Part shown: in pieces, positions 46,901 to 55,975 of the stretch
Position numbering within the stretch: position 1 is the stretch's first letter
Layout of the letters: every line of letters starts with the position of its first letter
From: Candidula unifasciata
Taxonomy: Eukaryota > Mollusca > Gastropoda > Stylommatophora > Geomitridae
NCBI GenBank assembly: GCA_905116865.2
Contig: CAJHNH020006046.1
Location: 662,926 to 726,925 of the forward strand
Direction: 5' to 3'
Length of the DNA: 64,000 nt
Translations under genes and position numbers: made by a program
The notes under the pieces: model-generated
What the model saw: the letters and a program-made list of their open reading frames with translations, nothing else
What the model was told of the DNA's origin: nothing
Databases searched by the model: none

Positions 46901-48795
46901 ACCTTGGTTTACAGCCAGTGAAACACAAAGAAGCAGAAATAATATATAAAAATTTTTATTAGCAATATAATCATATTCTTCTTGTTGTGCTTTTCATCTA
47001 CCAATGACACAAAGTACACTAGAGTAATAAATGATGTACCTATGCTCTAATTATAACTTGGGGGTGAACAAGCTATGTGGGATTTATTCTTCTTCTTCAC
47101 CAGCTGTAAGCTCCGGCTGAAAGTCCTGGTTGTTCGTCCATTTGGACTCTGGCTTTGTGCCAGGACCGGAGTTTTGTGTGTACATCCGTTTTACTGGCTT
47201 ACTTGTGTGCAGCTGGTTGTTTCTTGCCACTCAGATGCACTCCAACTTCCAAGGAAACCTCAAACTAATCGACTCCTACAACATGCTTGTTGGGGAGGCA
47301 CTGGGTCTTATCTTAATTTCCCCACAATGTGGCCCTGGAACCCACACAGGGAATATGGTTTACGAGCAGTTGGATTAGCATCCAGATTATGACTCTGAGT
47401 TGTACAGGTACCAAACCTTGAGAAAGCAGCATGCCAGGGAAATAAGCCAGTTAGCAATAAAGCTTCTTCTTGTTTCTCTTTCTTACTTTTCCGTGCCTGA
47501 TTGGTTTTTGTGGCCATTGTTTTCACAGGATGAGATAGCCAACTTCAACCCTTTCCTTAGTCACCTCTTACAAGATGCCTGGCAAAGTGCAGTGATACTA
47601 TTCTTTGCTTCCTGTGAGGGCCCCAGAAAGAATTAAACAAGTTCCAGAGACCAAGAGGTGAAGAAAAGAAGCTGGCGTTGGATAGGACACGCTGAGAAAA
47701 CCTGAGAACAATATGACTAGAATGTCTCTGCACTGGATCTACAGTGGCACAGAAATAAGGCAGACCCAAAATAAAGAAAATACACATGGATAACAGAGCT
47801 AAAAAGTAAAGCTAAATAGATGGAGAGGACATGGGGTAAGCTGCATGCAACAATAAAGGATAGAATGACTTCGCATGAGTTGGTTGAGGGCATATGCACC
47901 ATTGGGAGGAACAGAAGACATATAAAGACCAATGAATCATACAGCCATATCTAACTCACATCCTCAAGCCTTTTGCTGACATCTTGATGGTTTGAATTTG
48001 CAGCTAAAGTAGACACCCAATAGAAATCATAAAGAGTAGGCCATATTGGCAACTGCCTCGGGAAAAACAAAAATAAGCACTAGAAAACATGCCCACAACA
48101 GTATGTTTTCAGTTTGTTGATTCTTCTTCGACATTTGCCTTAAATTAAAAAAAAAATTTATATTAAAAAGGCGATTAGCAAGTTGTGTTGTGGTTTATAG
48201 TTGAGCTGCATTATATGGGCCTTTCAGCCCCACGAGCCTCTAATTAGTAACCATTTACAACATGTCTGCTTGGGAAGGGGGAGGGGTGGTGGCACCCCCT
48301 CACCCACAACTGCGGTCCATGAACTTCCACAGGGTGGTCCATAAGAAGAAGAAGACTGGCAAAACAATTCTCCCTAATCAAACAAGATTTATTAATAAAT
48401 TATCAATTTCTCATTGTTTGAAAACATCTGTTCATTATTCAATTAACTTCTCATTAACCAAACAATATTTGAAGAAGTAGGAAACTCTCATTTATGATTG
48501 ACAATAAAAGCTATGAGAAATAATAAAAGCTATGAGAAACAACAATAAAAGCTTTGAGAAATGAAAACAAAAGTTAGGGGGACTGCAAATGAAAGCTATG
48601 ACACGTGACAAAGCTAAGAAATTATAACAAAATCTACGAGAAATGAGAACAAAATTACCAGTGATAGCTTGCAGCTGATCATTTGAGCACTGGTAATTCA
48701 GATCATCTGAAATCTTTTGCAGCTCTTCCTGAGTTGCTGGCTGGTGTACTGAAGGATTGTACCTTTTACCAGGCTCCGTGGTTCTAGGTGTTCTC
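34809..48795 (-). CDS. Amidase-signature protein, tandem copy 2 (10 exons, first exon missing)
   Basis: Exons in transcript order: 48795-48659, 46606-46480, 43534-43362, 42721-42582, 41452-41252, 40076-40005, 38905-38749, 36742-36701, 35860-35561, 35008-34809 (stop TAG). Exon lengths and phases match copy 1 exactly, and the protein is about 92 percent identical by my count (39 differences). Eight differences fall in exon A, so the N-terminus evolves fastest. Both catalytic serines are kept (GGSSGGS, GADQSGS) and the Lys-to-Thr change (VAITDN) is shared, so the change predates the duplication. All splice sites are GT/AG and the frame is open throughout, which argues against a pseudogene. The ATG exon was not found above 48795. 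Gene span is 14.0 kb against 21.5 kb for copy 1, the difference being mostly transposon insertions in copy 1 introns. The copies lie head to tail, about 10.9 kb apart. Confidence 0.93.
35415..35498 (-). repeat. SINE S1 fragment matching 3441-3720
   Basis: Only the 5' end of S1 remains; the flanks match those of the full S1 in copy 1. Confidence 0.6.
35561..35860 (-). CDS. Amidase copy 2, exon I
   Basis: 300 nt with [17 protein letters not shown] conserved and 5 differences from copy 1. Acceptor TTGCAG, donor GTAACA. Confidence 0.93.
35961..36128 (-). repeat. SINE S1 fragment matching 4181-4347
   Basis: Same truncated S1 piece at the corresponding site of intron H-I in both amidase copies. 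Confidence 0.7.
36300..36648 (-). mobile_element. Mariner remnant (copy 2 counterpart of 4779-6209)
   Basis: Minus-strand [20 protein letters not shown] and VVLPHPP motifs; the right inverted repeat TGTTCAGAATGTAATGCACC remains, while the left end is replaced by imperfect CCCA-rich repeats. Confidence 0.65.
36701..36742 (-). CDS. Amidase copy 2, exon H (42-nt microexon)
   Basis: 42 nt encoding [14 protein letters not shown]. Acceptor TTACAG, donor GTAAGT. Length and phase conserved with copy 1 despite 3 of 14 residues changing. Confidence 0.85.
37103..37459. mobile_element. Foldback MITE, 357 bp
   Basis: Nearly the whole element is one inverted repeat: GGCTATCCTCCGAACGGCC ... GGCCGTTATTCGGAGGATAGCC outside, and GCTAAACTAGATGGCTGGGA against TCCCAGCAATCTAGTTTAGC inside. 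Same family as 25885-26135 and 55976-56362. Confidence 0.82.
37899..38017 (+). repeat. 40-bp tandem repeat, three units in copy 2
   Basis: Three units of GTGCATCCGCTGCTGACTTT / GGAAACACTACATGG. Copy 1 has a single unit at about 7648-7688. Confidence 0.85.
38438..38640 (-). repeat. SINE S1 with 12-bp TSD, specific to copy 2
   Basis: Perfect aacgatttcact duplication at 38426-38437 and 38641-38652. Copy 1 has the uninterrupted site near 8353-8370. Confidence 0.88.
38749..38905 (-). CDS. Amidase copy 2, exon G
   Basis: 157 nt encoding [19 protein letters not shown] and [13 protein letters not shown]. Four clustered differences from copy 1 follow REFLATV. Same splice sites as copy 1. Confidence 0.88.
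40005..40076 (-). CDS. Amidase copy 2, exon F
   Basis: 72 nt encoding [19 protein letters not shown] and DYSKM. Acceptor TTTTCAG, donor GTAAGA. Confidence 0.9.
40361..40630 (+). repeat. SINE S1, full length
   Basis: From CGTGTGGATTCCGGGGCCC to GAACAGAAAGAAGAAGAAGA in intron E-F of copy 2; absent from the matching position of copy 1. Confidence 0.82.
40926..40973 (+). repeat. Poly(G) tract, 48 nt
   Basis: Uninterrupted G run in intron E-F of copy 2. The matching copy 1 sequence (about 13170-13190) has only short G runs. Confidence 0.95.
41252..41452 (-). CDS. Amidase copy 2, exon E (nucleophile Ser)
   Basis: 201 nt. It encodes [38 protein letters not shown]. The nucleophile Ser is kept, with 5 differences from copy 1. 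Donor GTGAAT as in copy 1. Confidence 0.94.
41890..42010 (+). repeat. 45-bp minisatellite in copy 2 intron D-E
   Basis: About three units of aaacagtaggacaatctg / ggtcagacatctcagccttg, matching the array at 15670-15880. Confidence 0.8.
42582..42721 (-). CDS. Amidase copy 2, exon D (GGSS signature)
   Basis: 140 nt. It encodes [20 protein letters not shown] and [12 protein letters not shown]. Two residues differ from copy 1; the cis-Ser is kept. Acceptor CTACAG, donor GTAAGT. Confidence 0.93.
43362..43534 (-). CDS. Amidase copy 2, exon C (Lys replaced by Thr)
   Basis: 173 nt. It carries the same [15 protein letters not shown] segment with an ACA codon at the catalytic-lysine position, and 3 conservative differences from copy 1 near its end. 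Confidence 0.92.
43860..44490 (-). pseudogene. Degenerate RTE-like LINE tail (copy 2 counterpart)
   Basis: Aligns with 20860-21480 in copy 1 intron B-C. No coding capacity. Confidence 0.5.
44791..44818 (+). repeat. Poly(G) tract, 28 nt
   Basis: Uninterrupted G run in intron B-C of copy 2. Confidence 0.95.
44983..45205 (-). repeat. tRNA-derived SINE (family S2)
   Basis: Same family as 54609-54836: GTTAGTTGCATATCCTTTAC, TGTTGTGTGGTTT, AGTAGTTTGCCATTGCTTTC, ending GACTTAGCCACAGAGC. The tRNA-like head is on the minus strand; this copy is more degraded at the B box. Confidence 0.75.
45490..45765 (+). pseudogene. ZBED5-like hAT transposase fragment
   Basis: Plus-strand frame: QCVVC, then [32 protein letters not shown], stop, [10 protein letters not shown]. 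This matches the BED finger and following segment of ZBED5-type hAT proteins (HP.L..K...YF, YTIGE). Broken by a stop and lacking the catalytic part. Confidence 0.6.
46067..46225. mobile_element. MITE-like inverted repeat
   Basis: Left end GTTACCAGGGCAGCTGCAGT and, complemented, right end TTTACCAGGGCAGCGCAGTG; arms of about 38 bp at roughly 85 percent identity. Not present in copy 1. Confidence 0.6.
46480..46606 (-). CDS. Amidase copy 2, exon B
   Basis: 127 nt. It encodes [16 protein letters not shown] and [19 protein letters not shown], with 3 differences from copy 1. Acceptor CACACAG, donor GTAGGT. Confidence 0.9.
46669..46928 (+). repeat. SINE S1 (ancestral, uninterrupted in copy 2)
   Basis: From TGTGTGGGTTCAGGGGACCC to GTGAAACACAAAGAAGCAG. 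Its copy 1 counterpart is split by a later S1. Confidence 0.8.
47088..47351 (-). repeat. SINE S1, full length
   Basis: Reverse S1 from TCTTCTTCTTCACCAGCTG to CCCACACAGG in intron A-B of copy 2. Confidence 0.8.
48222..48340 (-). repeat. Degraded SINE S1 fragment
   Basis: Only the head region of S1 is recognisable (CATGTCTGCTTGGGAAGG, GAACTTCCACAGGG). Confidence 0.4.
48659..48795 (-). CDS. Amidase copy 2, exon A
   Basis: 137 nt, the most diverged exon between copies (8 of 46 residues differ). It encodes [20 protein letters not shown] and the conserved [10 protein letters not shown]. Acceptor TTTACAG, donor GTAATT. Confidence 0.88.
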
Positions 48796-49267
48796 CTGTA
48801 AAGACAAACAATTATAAAAACATGTTTATGCAAGGAAAAAATTACACAATCTACAAGACGAAATACAAAAGACTTGTAAACGTCCAACAGGCAGGATATG
48901 ACAAATTACGGGCTGGACTAATCTGAATTATAACTCAAACCATAGATTTGAAAGCTGAGGAGAATGTTTCTGTATCCAGGATGTATTTTTACCTCTGGGC
49001 ATTGAACTGGAGTTTGTTTATAAAATACTTAAACCCAAGAAGTACATATTATCAACACAGGCTGCATGTAAGCTAGACTAAATATGCTGAGCTAAAACTG
49101 TGGTCTGTCACACCTTAACATGCTTCTGTGGATCATTTCTTAACTTGTAGAGCAGGATGAGAGGTCAGCATATAGTGGTGGTTTCCTCTTTATTCACCTT
49201 AAACACAGGAAATCCAGGGGAAATCAACAGCTGACGGGACAGTCAACTATTCAGATCTAATTTCTTT

Positions 49268-49480
49268 TTCTTCTTCAGCATTCCAAGCCCTTGAGGTTCA
49301 TCGGCTGCAGATATTACCCGCCTCCGTTCATCTCTCTGGTTGGCCTTCTCTTTCCAGGTGGTGACACCAAGTGTATACAGGTATGACTGGACATTATCTC
49401 TCTACCTTCTTCTTCTTGGTCTGCCTCATGGTCTACGACTATTCATCTCCCTTGTGTCTACAGTTTTCACTTCTAATTCT
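49268..49480 (-). pseudogene. LINE 3' fragment
   Basis: Matches 59056-59380: GGTGACACCAAGTGT, GGACATTATCTCTC, CATGGTCTACGAC. The coding strand is minus (RPRG.TRRRW-type C-terminus). Confidence 0.6.
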
Positions 49481-49847
49481 AATCTAATTTCTATATACTT
49501 TTAATGTAGATAGTTTCTCTGGGGTTTCCACCGTATCTAAGAAAATCAGGTGTGTGATCCCTTACTCTGGCATGACGAAGTGGCAAAACATTATATTCCA
49601 TATTACCTGAAAGCCACATTTCCTTTCTTCCTGAACAGCTTTTCTTCCCATGCAGTTCCCAGAAAATCAATCATCCGAACCCACCTGTATGAGGTAGGGT
49701 CAACTTCAGATCTGCACTTGTCAGGGAAAAATCCTCCTGCATCTGCTGGGTAAACCTTGCAAACTGCTTCTTCTGCGTTTGCACTTCAAGGGGCAGCAGA
49801 CAAGCTGGGTTGTGGTTTACATCAATGTGACATCCGCCAACTTAATT

Positions 49848-49985
49848 CTCAACTCTTTCAGTCGCAAAGTATTTAGCATCAGAGGCCCCAGGGGTAGTAA
49901 AGAGACATATATGATCGGCACATTTTGTGTTCATTAGCTTCAAAGTAGGAATCAATGATGCGTTCCTTGGGACTGAAAGAGTTAA
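49848..49985. mobile_element. Short MITE with TTAA-type ends (copy 2)
   Basis: Inverted ends AACTCTTTCAGTCGCAAAG and TTGGGACTGAAAGAGTTAA. Counterpart of 24951-25095. Confidence 0.55.
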
Positions 49986-50350
49986 TCAGTCTCTTTTTTC
50001 AACATGCTTGATAAAAAGCAATGGGTCTATTATTCTTTACCACCAAACATAGGGAACTTGGCAGGCAAGTACACTACGTCACATTTACTTTTACAGAATG
50101 GTACAAAATAACGTACATATCTTTTGGCATCTCTAAATTACAAATTCTTTTTTTCCCCATCTTCCTGCCAGTGGTTTTCAGAAAAGAAGAACACAGGCCT
50201 CTATAAAGGCTTTAGTGCACAGGTTCCCAATACATTGGTGCATGACACCCATTTGGGCTCAAGAGGGGTTTCCTGTTGGTCACTGGGTAGTGGTGAGCTA
50301 TAAACAATTTTTTTTTAAATGGAAAAATTAAAAGTATGTCATTGTGCCCT

Positions 50351-53300
50351 TCTTCTTCTTTCGTTCGCCTGAAATAAGTTATCTATATCAGCAGTTTTGT
50401 CTCTTGTATAAATTTCACTGTCGTTGTTAGTTCATTCAGTGGTCCATAGAGTTTACGTTCCACTGTTGTTCTTTTTGGCCAAAAGGTTTGCCTTAATGTG
50501 TCAAAATCGGTGCAGTCCTGGAGTACATGCTTTGCGGTCTGGGGCACATTTCCACAGGTGCACATGGCTGATACACCTATCTTGAATTTTGTGTACATGT
50601 GGTTACGTAATCGGTTGTGAAGATAATGACTTGTTCTGGTCTGTCCATAATAAAATAGTCGTCTTGTGCTGGGGCTGGTGGTTTCCTGATCGATTTAATG
50701 ATTCTTTTCTTTTGGTGGTATGTGACTGGTACATCTGGCTGCTCTTTTTTCGCACCTTCCCCTGCCAGTTGATCAGCTTTCTCATTTCCAGGCACTCCAC
50801 AATGAGACGGTATCCACTGCATTACGACTCTTCGCTGAACGCTGAGTTGTGTCAGCAGTGTTTGCAATTCTGGTAGTTTCCTAGACTGGAGTGCTTCAAG
50901 TACTGATTTAGCATCTGTGAGCATTACCACATACTGTGAGCCAAGGTTGGTATTTAGCAGTTTCTCTGTAGCTATCTTAATAGCCTGGGTTTCTGCATCG
51001 TAGTTATGGCAGTACTTCCCGGTTGGTACGCTGGACTTATCCCTAGTACCATCTGGGAATTCGATGTACACTCCAGCACCACCATTTCTAACTGCACTTT
51101 CTGCGGACCCATCTGTATAGACTCTGACCCATTGTTCTTGTGGGTATTCTTCATCAATATAACTGAGGGTGGCCATTTTGCGTTGTACACTATCTTGCTC
51201 TTTCTTGTCAAATATCCCTTTCACATTTGTCTGGATTTGTACCATGTAAGTTTACATTTTTCTCTCCATGGGGTTTGTTCCGGAATACTTTTAAGTGGGC
51301 AGCCAATTTCTGGAAGGTCAGGAGTTTTTCTACATATTCTTTTTGCTTGGTGTATAAAGCTGCTTCTTTTTAACCGTCCCAAGGCTAGGTTCTTAAATCT
51401 ATTTTCCATCGGGTGATCTGGCATACTGAGGAACTTTTCAGCTTGTATTTGCAACTTTGTATCTCTGCGTTCTCTCAGTGCCTGTGTTTTCCCAGCTTTC
51501 TCCATTTCTAATATGGGGGTTGATTTCATCCCTCCTGTGATGACTCTGAGCGCTTGATTTTGCACTCTGTCTAATTCCTTTAATGTGGTACTAGATGCTG
51601 AACACCATGCAGTTGACCCATATTCCAAATGTGGTTGTATGCTCTGCTTGTGTACTTTATTGAGTATTTTCCCATCTGCTCCCCATGTGATTCCACTTAG
51701 TTTTCTTAGTATTGCTGTCTTCCTCCTGGCTTTGGTTGCTGCCTTGTTGATATGTTTTCTCCATGTCAACCTGTCATCAAATGTGACTCCTAGGTATGTG
51801 GGCTCTTTATCATCTCTCAGGGGTATTTCGTTTATTTTGATGGTGCCGGCTTTTTGCTTTGGGGAGAGGGTGAATAGTGTGGTGCTACATTTGTCTGTGT
51901 TGATGCTGACACACCATCTATTGGCCCATGCCTCAAGTGCATTTGTAGCCCGCTGTAATGTTTTTGTGGCTATCGTTGCATGTTCATTGGTGCACCACAG
52001 TACCAGGTCGTCGGCATACATTGCCATTTTGATTCCATTTGGTATCTCAGCAACCAGATCGTTGATAAATAAAAGAAAAAGTGTGGGCGACAGGACACCA
52101 CCTTGAGGGACGCCTTGTCGCAGTAGAACTTTTTTTACTTTTAAAACCATCTACCTGTACCCGGGCTCTTCTGTTATGTAGATATGCTTTAATCCAATTG
52201 TACATTTTCCCATTTATTTTATAGTTTCTCAATTTCTTCAAAAGCCCCTCCTTCCAAACCTTATCAAAAGCTTTCCTTAAATCTATCCATGCCGCGAGTG
52301 CCAGTTTCTTATCTTGAAAAGCATCCTCTATTTCTTGGGAGAGGTATGTTGTCTGGTCTTCCGTAGAACAGAACTTTCTAAAGCCCGCCTGCTGTGGTGT
52401 AATGATGTTTTCACTTTCAATGTACCACTGTAGTCTGAGGTTGGTGATGCGCTCCATTGTTTTACAGAGACAACTTGTGAGGCTGATTGGTCTGTAGTTG
52501 GAGGCATTAGAACTGTCTTTCCCAGGCTTTATGAGGGGTATCATAATTGCCTCTCTCCAGATCTGTGGAACATTCCCTGTTGCCCAGCAAGCATTAAATA
52601 TCTGTAAAAGCTTTGTTTTGGCTACTTTTCCTAAGTTTCTGATCATTTCGTTTGATATACCATCTGCTCCTGGCGACTTCCGCATTTTCAGCTTTGAAAT
52701 GGCCAACTCCAGTTCATTAAGTGTAATTGGCACCTCTAGCGCCTCTGATGTTATTTCTTTCTGACTTCTAAATTGTGTCTTTTCTTGAATTTCGTGTTTT
52801 TTCTCTGAACTGATTTCAATGTCGTTATCTAAAGCAAAAGTGTCCGCAAATAGGTTGGCTGCCTCTTTTCCTGTGACCATGTTTCCATCTTTCTGCAGCG
52901 TGATCTTTGAGTTCCACCCTGTGTCCTCATAATTAATTTGTTTCACAAGCTTCCATAACTTTCTTGTGTCTTTTTCAAAGTTCAGCGACCTTGTTTTCTC
53001 CTGCCAGCTTTTCCTTCTAACCTGCAGCTTTGCCCTTACAAATTTTGCTTTTGCATGCTGGTAGTTATTGTGATGTTCTTGGTTTGGCCTGGTCTCTGCT
53101 ATCTTTCTGGATGTTTCTACTTCGTTATGTAAATTTTCTAGCTCATTACTCCAGTATGGCTTATAATGCTTACGGGCACCTCTTGGTATTGATTCTCCTG
53201 CTGCCTTTAGTACGCATTTGTTAAATTCTTTAACTACTTTGTTTATATCCTGGTCTACGCTGAGACTTCCAAGCAGTATACTGGTACGGTGCTTGAACAT

Positions 53301-54040
53301 TGTCCAGTCAGCCTTCTTGTAGTTCCACCTTGGCAGCGTACTAGTTTCTCTGACCTTCTCATTTTCTACATTCAGGAAGACCGGTCGATGGTCACTGCCT
53401 CCCAGTTGATTTCCAACAACTCGTTTAATGTTCCATTCCAGATCTGGAGAGTGAAATGCTAGGTCTGGGGTAGTAGTGGTGTGCCACGACCTCGAGTAGA
53501 ATGTGGGTGGATCAGTTGGCCTATTAATAAGAACAAATCTGTTCTCATCCTGCCACTCCTCCAGTTTCTCTCCTCTCTGGACTATATGGTCATATCCCCA
53601 GCTTTGTGAGTGGCTGTTAAAGTCTCCACATAGAATCATCTTTTCTTCCACTGGGATTGTGTCTAAAGCCTGGGGACGATCATTTGGGCAGTAATAATTG
53701 ATCAGGTAGAAGTCTGCATTTCCAGTTTTTAGTTTCAGAATCTGATATTCTGCTCCATCCATATATACTTCAGTCTGGCACGCAGTGATATTGTTCCTCA
53801 CAAGAGTCAATATTCCACCCTTTTTCCTGCCTTTCCGGTCTGATCAGAAGCACTGATAACCTATGATTTTGAAGACTGTGTCTTCAGTGAGGTGGGTTTC
53901 CTGTAGACAGCATATATGAATCTGTTCCTCATTTAGAATATTTTCTAACTCTAGCTTTTTATTTGTAATCCCCTCTGCATTCCAGTGCATTAATTTGACT
54001 CCTTTCTTAGTTCGGCCAGATGCTCTATTCTCACGTTCCC
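50351..54040 (-). mobile_element. LINE with EN, RT and RNase H, flanked by 14-bp TSD
   Basis: 3.69-kb non-LTR retrotransposon. Perfect duplication tgtcattgtgccct at 50337-50350 and 54041-54054. Domains on the minus strand: endonuclease start (KLMHWNAEGI, about 54000; CGDFNSHSQ, NQLGGSDHRP), RT (WIDLRKAFDKVW, RQGVPQGGVLSPTLF, MYADDLVLW), RNase H (VYTDGSAESAVRNGGAGVYI, YDAETQAIKIA, MLTDAKSV, IPSHCGVPGNEKADQLAG) and a C-terminal zinc motif (CTCGNVPQTAKHVLQDC). One stop (about 53849) and three frameshifts break it. The 5' end stops at the endonuclease start, so ORF1 is missing. RNase H suggests the I superfamily. The 3' tail is GAACGAAAGAAGAAGA. Confidence 0.93.
50383..53810 (-). pseudogene. LINE ORF2 polyprotein (frameshifted)
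   Basis: Four overlapping open segments: 53810-52047 (most of the endonuclease and RT palm start), 52150-51221 (RT core to connection), 51245-50577 (RNase H) and 50598-50383 (zinc-containing C-terminus). The catalytic motifs of RT (YADD) and RNase H (D, E, D) are intact, so inactivation looks recent. Confidence 0.88.
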
Positions 54041-54608
54041 TGTCATTGTGCCCTGAACAAAGAACAATTTATTCAAGTATTCTTTTTTTGTAAATGTGTT
54101 TTCATTTACTCTATTCAAAAACCTATTTATAGTGTATGGCAGTGATTCCAAAACAGCGCCTGCAGCGTCCTGGGGCGCCGTGATATATTCGAAGATACAT
54201 GAATTTTTAAAAAAAAATCTCTTTTATATGAATAGTAATACTTTTAATTAGTTAGGGCTCCGTGGAAAAATTTTAATTGAAAAAAAAGGCGCCGCGACTA
54301 AGAAACGTTTGGGAAACACTGGTGTATGGGGTGCTTCATTGTTCCATACGGCTTGGTATACACTGGAATGCCAATTGACCAAACCTGGGTTCTTTTTTCA
54401 GCATATCAAAAGTATGCCTGTAGCACATGATGAGTATTCTGGGATAACTGCCCCCATGTGTCCCCAACCTTGAACATAATGCTAATGAGTCTCTTGTGTC
54501 TAGTTCATAATCTATAATACAATAGTCTGTTGCTTTTGTGAGAGGAGATTATCTAATGCAGTTCATTTTGTTGGAAAAGGCGTGGTGGTGGTGGAGGGTA
54601 AGACACTC

Positions 54609-54836
54609 ATAAAGGTTAGTTGCGTATCCTTTACAGGACGTTGTAGAACCAACCCCAATAGCCCTTGGCTGTTGTGTGGTTTTTCTAGGCAAATTTATGT
54701 CCAGTAGTTTGCCATTGCTTTCCTGACGGTCGGCTTTCTTGATACCACTGTCGAAACCAATGTAAGGCGCACGGCCCGCAGCTGGGATCGAACCCGGCAT
54801 TACGAGGTGTTTGCATCGACTTAGCCACAGAGCCAA
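54609..54836 (-). repeat. tRNA-derived SINE (family S2)
   Basis: The minus strand starts with a tRNA-like head: A box TGGCTAAGTCG and B box GGTTCGATCCC, about 33 bases apart. The body contains GTCAGGAAAGCAATGGCAAA and ends with TAAAGGATACGCAACTAACC. Too diverged in the acceptor half to be a functional tRNA. Confidence 0.82.
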
Positions 54837-54933
54837 CTAAGGCACTTATACAATTACATAAAGTATATATGTGCATCTTAACGTTGTAAAAATGTAGTTG
54901 TAAGAGAAAGTGTTCCATTTATAGACCTGCTAG

Positions 54934-55416
54934 TTAAATAAATAAAGACAATACTTTCCTTGGCTTGGCAGAGTTTGCAGAACGATACCCTGCCTGAGGT
55001 GGCTTCATGCCATCAATCTGGGTTTCCACCAGCACTTCAGCAGACAGCACCGTCTCCTGCATCTCCCTCTCGGCTCTCTTGTGCTTCACCGACCTCCAGT
55101 GTTGCTTAACATCATGAATCTTTGCTGTCAAAGTTGTGTGACAGAACTTACAGAAACACCTGGTATCATTTCCCTCCACCCTCTGCAACCAGTGCTTGAA
55201 CCGGTCATCACTAAGCCAAACATGGCGGAATTTGTGCAAGTATTTTTTCAGTGATTTAGCTTTAACTTTAGTCTTAAGTTCAGGTTTTTTTTCTGACGTA
55301 GTCAAAGCTTCATTTTCCAACGTAGTAAAAGCTATATTTTCCAACGTAGTCAAGGCTTCATTTTCCAAAGTAGTCAAGGCTTCATTTTCTAACGTAATCA
55401 AGGCTTTATTTTCCAT
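54934..55416 (-). CDS. BED/TTF-like zinc-finger protein with N-terminal repeats (160 aa)
   Basis: Intact 160-residue ORF, paralogous to 26226-26639. Residues about 5-40 are an imperfect eight-residue repeat (ENEALTTL, about five units), followed by a Lys-rich stretch. The BED-like module follows (HKFRHVWLSDD, CKFC, HWRSVKH; same C-x2-C and H-x5-H spacing), then the shared tail (VETQIDG, SAKPRKVLSLFI). Zinc-finger modules are about 41 percent identical between the two ORFs and the tails about 57 percent by my count. Both frames are open at this divergence, which suggests selection on the protein. Sequence just past the stop is also similar between the two. Function unknown. Confidence 0.55.
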   Translation of the reverse strand: MENKALITLENEALTTLENEALTTLENIAFTTLENEALTTSEKKPELKTKVKAKSLKKYLHKFRHVWLSDDRFKHWLQRVEGNDTRCFCKFCHTTLTAKIHDVKQHWRSVKHKRAEREMQETVLSAEVLVETQIDGMKPPQAGYRSANSAKPRKVLSLFI

Positions 55417-55645
55417 TTTTGAAACTACAATAACTGTAAAATAGAAAATGTTAAAAGAACTCGTAAGAAAATGTCCAATAGTTTGTGAACTAGAATCCTT
55501 TGCAATAATAAATTACTAATACTAGGACTGTACCTTTCAGTGGTTCATTGCACTAAAACAGATACCATCTGCTCTGAATATTAGAAATATAAACGGTTAT
55601 GAAACATAATTATATTAACAAGGAACATTATTTACTACAATCCCC

Positions 55646-55913
55646 ATTTGGGCACCGGTGCCCCATTTTGGGAAAACAAGAATAGTGACCCACTGCCTCC
55701 CCAACAAGCTTGTTGTAGGGGTCGACTAACTGGGGGCTTCCTTTAAAGTCGGAGTGCATCTGCCCAAGTGGCAAGAACAACCGACTGTAGACAAATAAGC
55801 TAGTAAAAAGGATGCACATGCAAAACTCAGGTCCTGGCACGAAGTCTCAGTCCAAATGGATGAATAACCAGGACTTTCCACCAAAGCTTACAGCCGGTAA
55901 ACAAAGAAGAAGA
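55646..55913 (+). repeat. SINE S1, full length
   Basis: From GGGCACCGGTGCCCCATTTT to CCGGTAAACAAAGAAGAAGA, directly upstream of the BED-like ORF on the minus strand. Confidence 0.8.
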
Positions 55914-55975
55914 CGATTTACTACACTGGAAAATTAAAATGAATTTCAAAGGACTGCCTTTAATGAATATATTTT

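Noticed and set aside
51221..53810. Long ORFs that look like intact genes (587 and 309 residues)
   Set aside because: Endonuclease, RT and RNase H motifs plus flanking target duplications identify a LINE; not a host gene.
54770..54836. A tRNA gene on the minus strand (A box TGGCTAAGTCG, B box GGTTCGATCCC)
   Set aside because: The sequence continues into a SINE body that recurs at 44983-45205, and the acceptor stem does not pair. It is a tRNA-derived SINE head.
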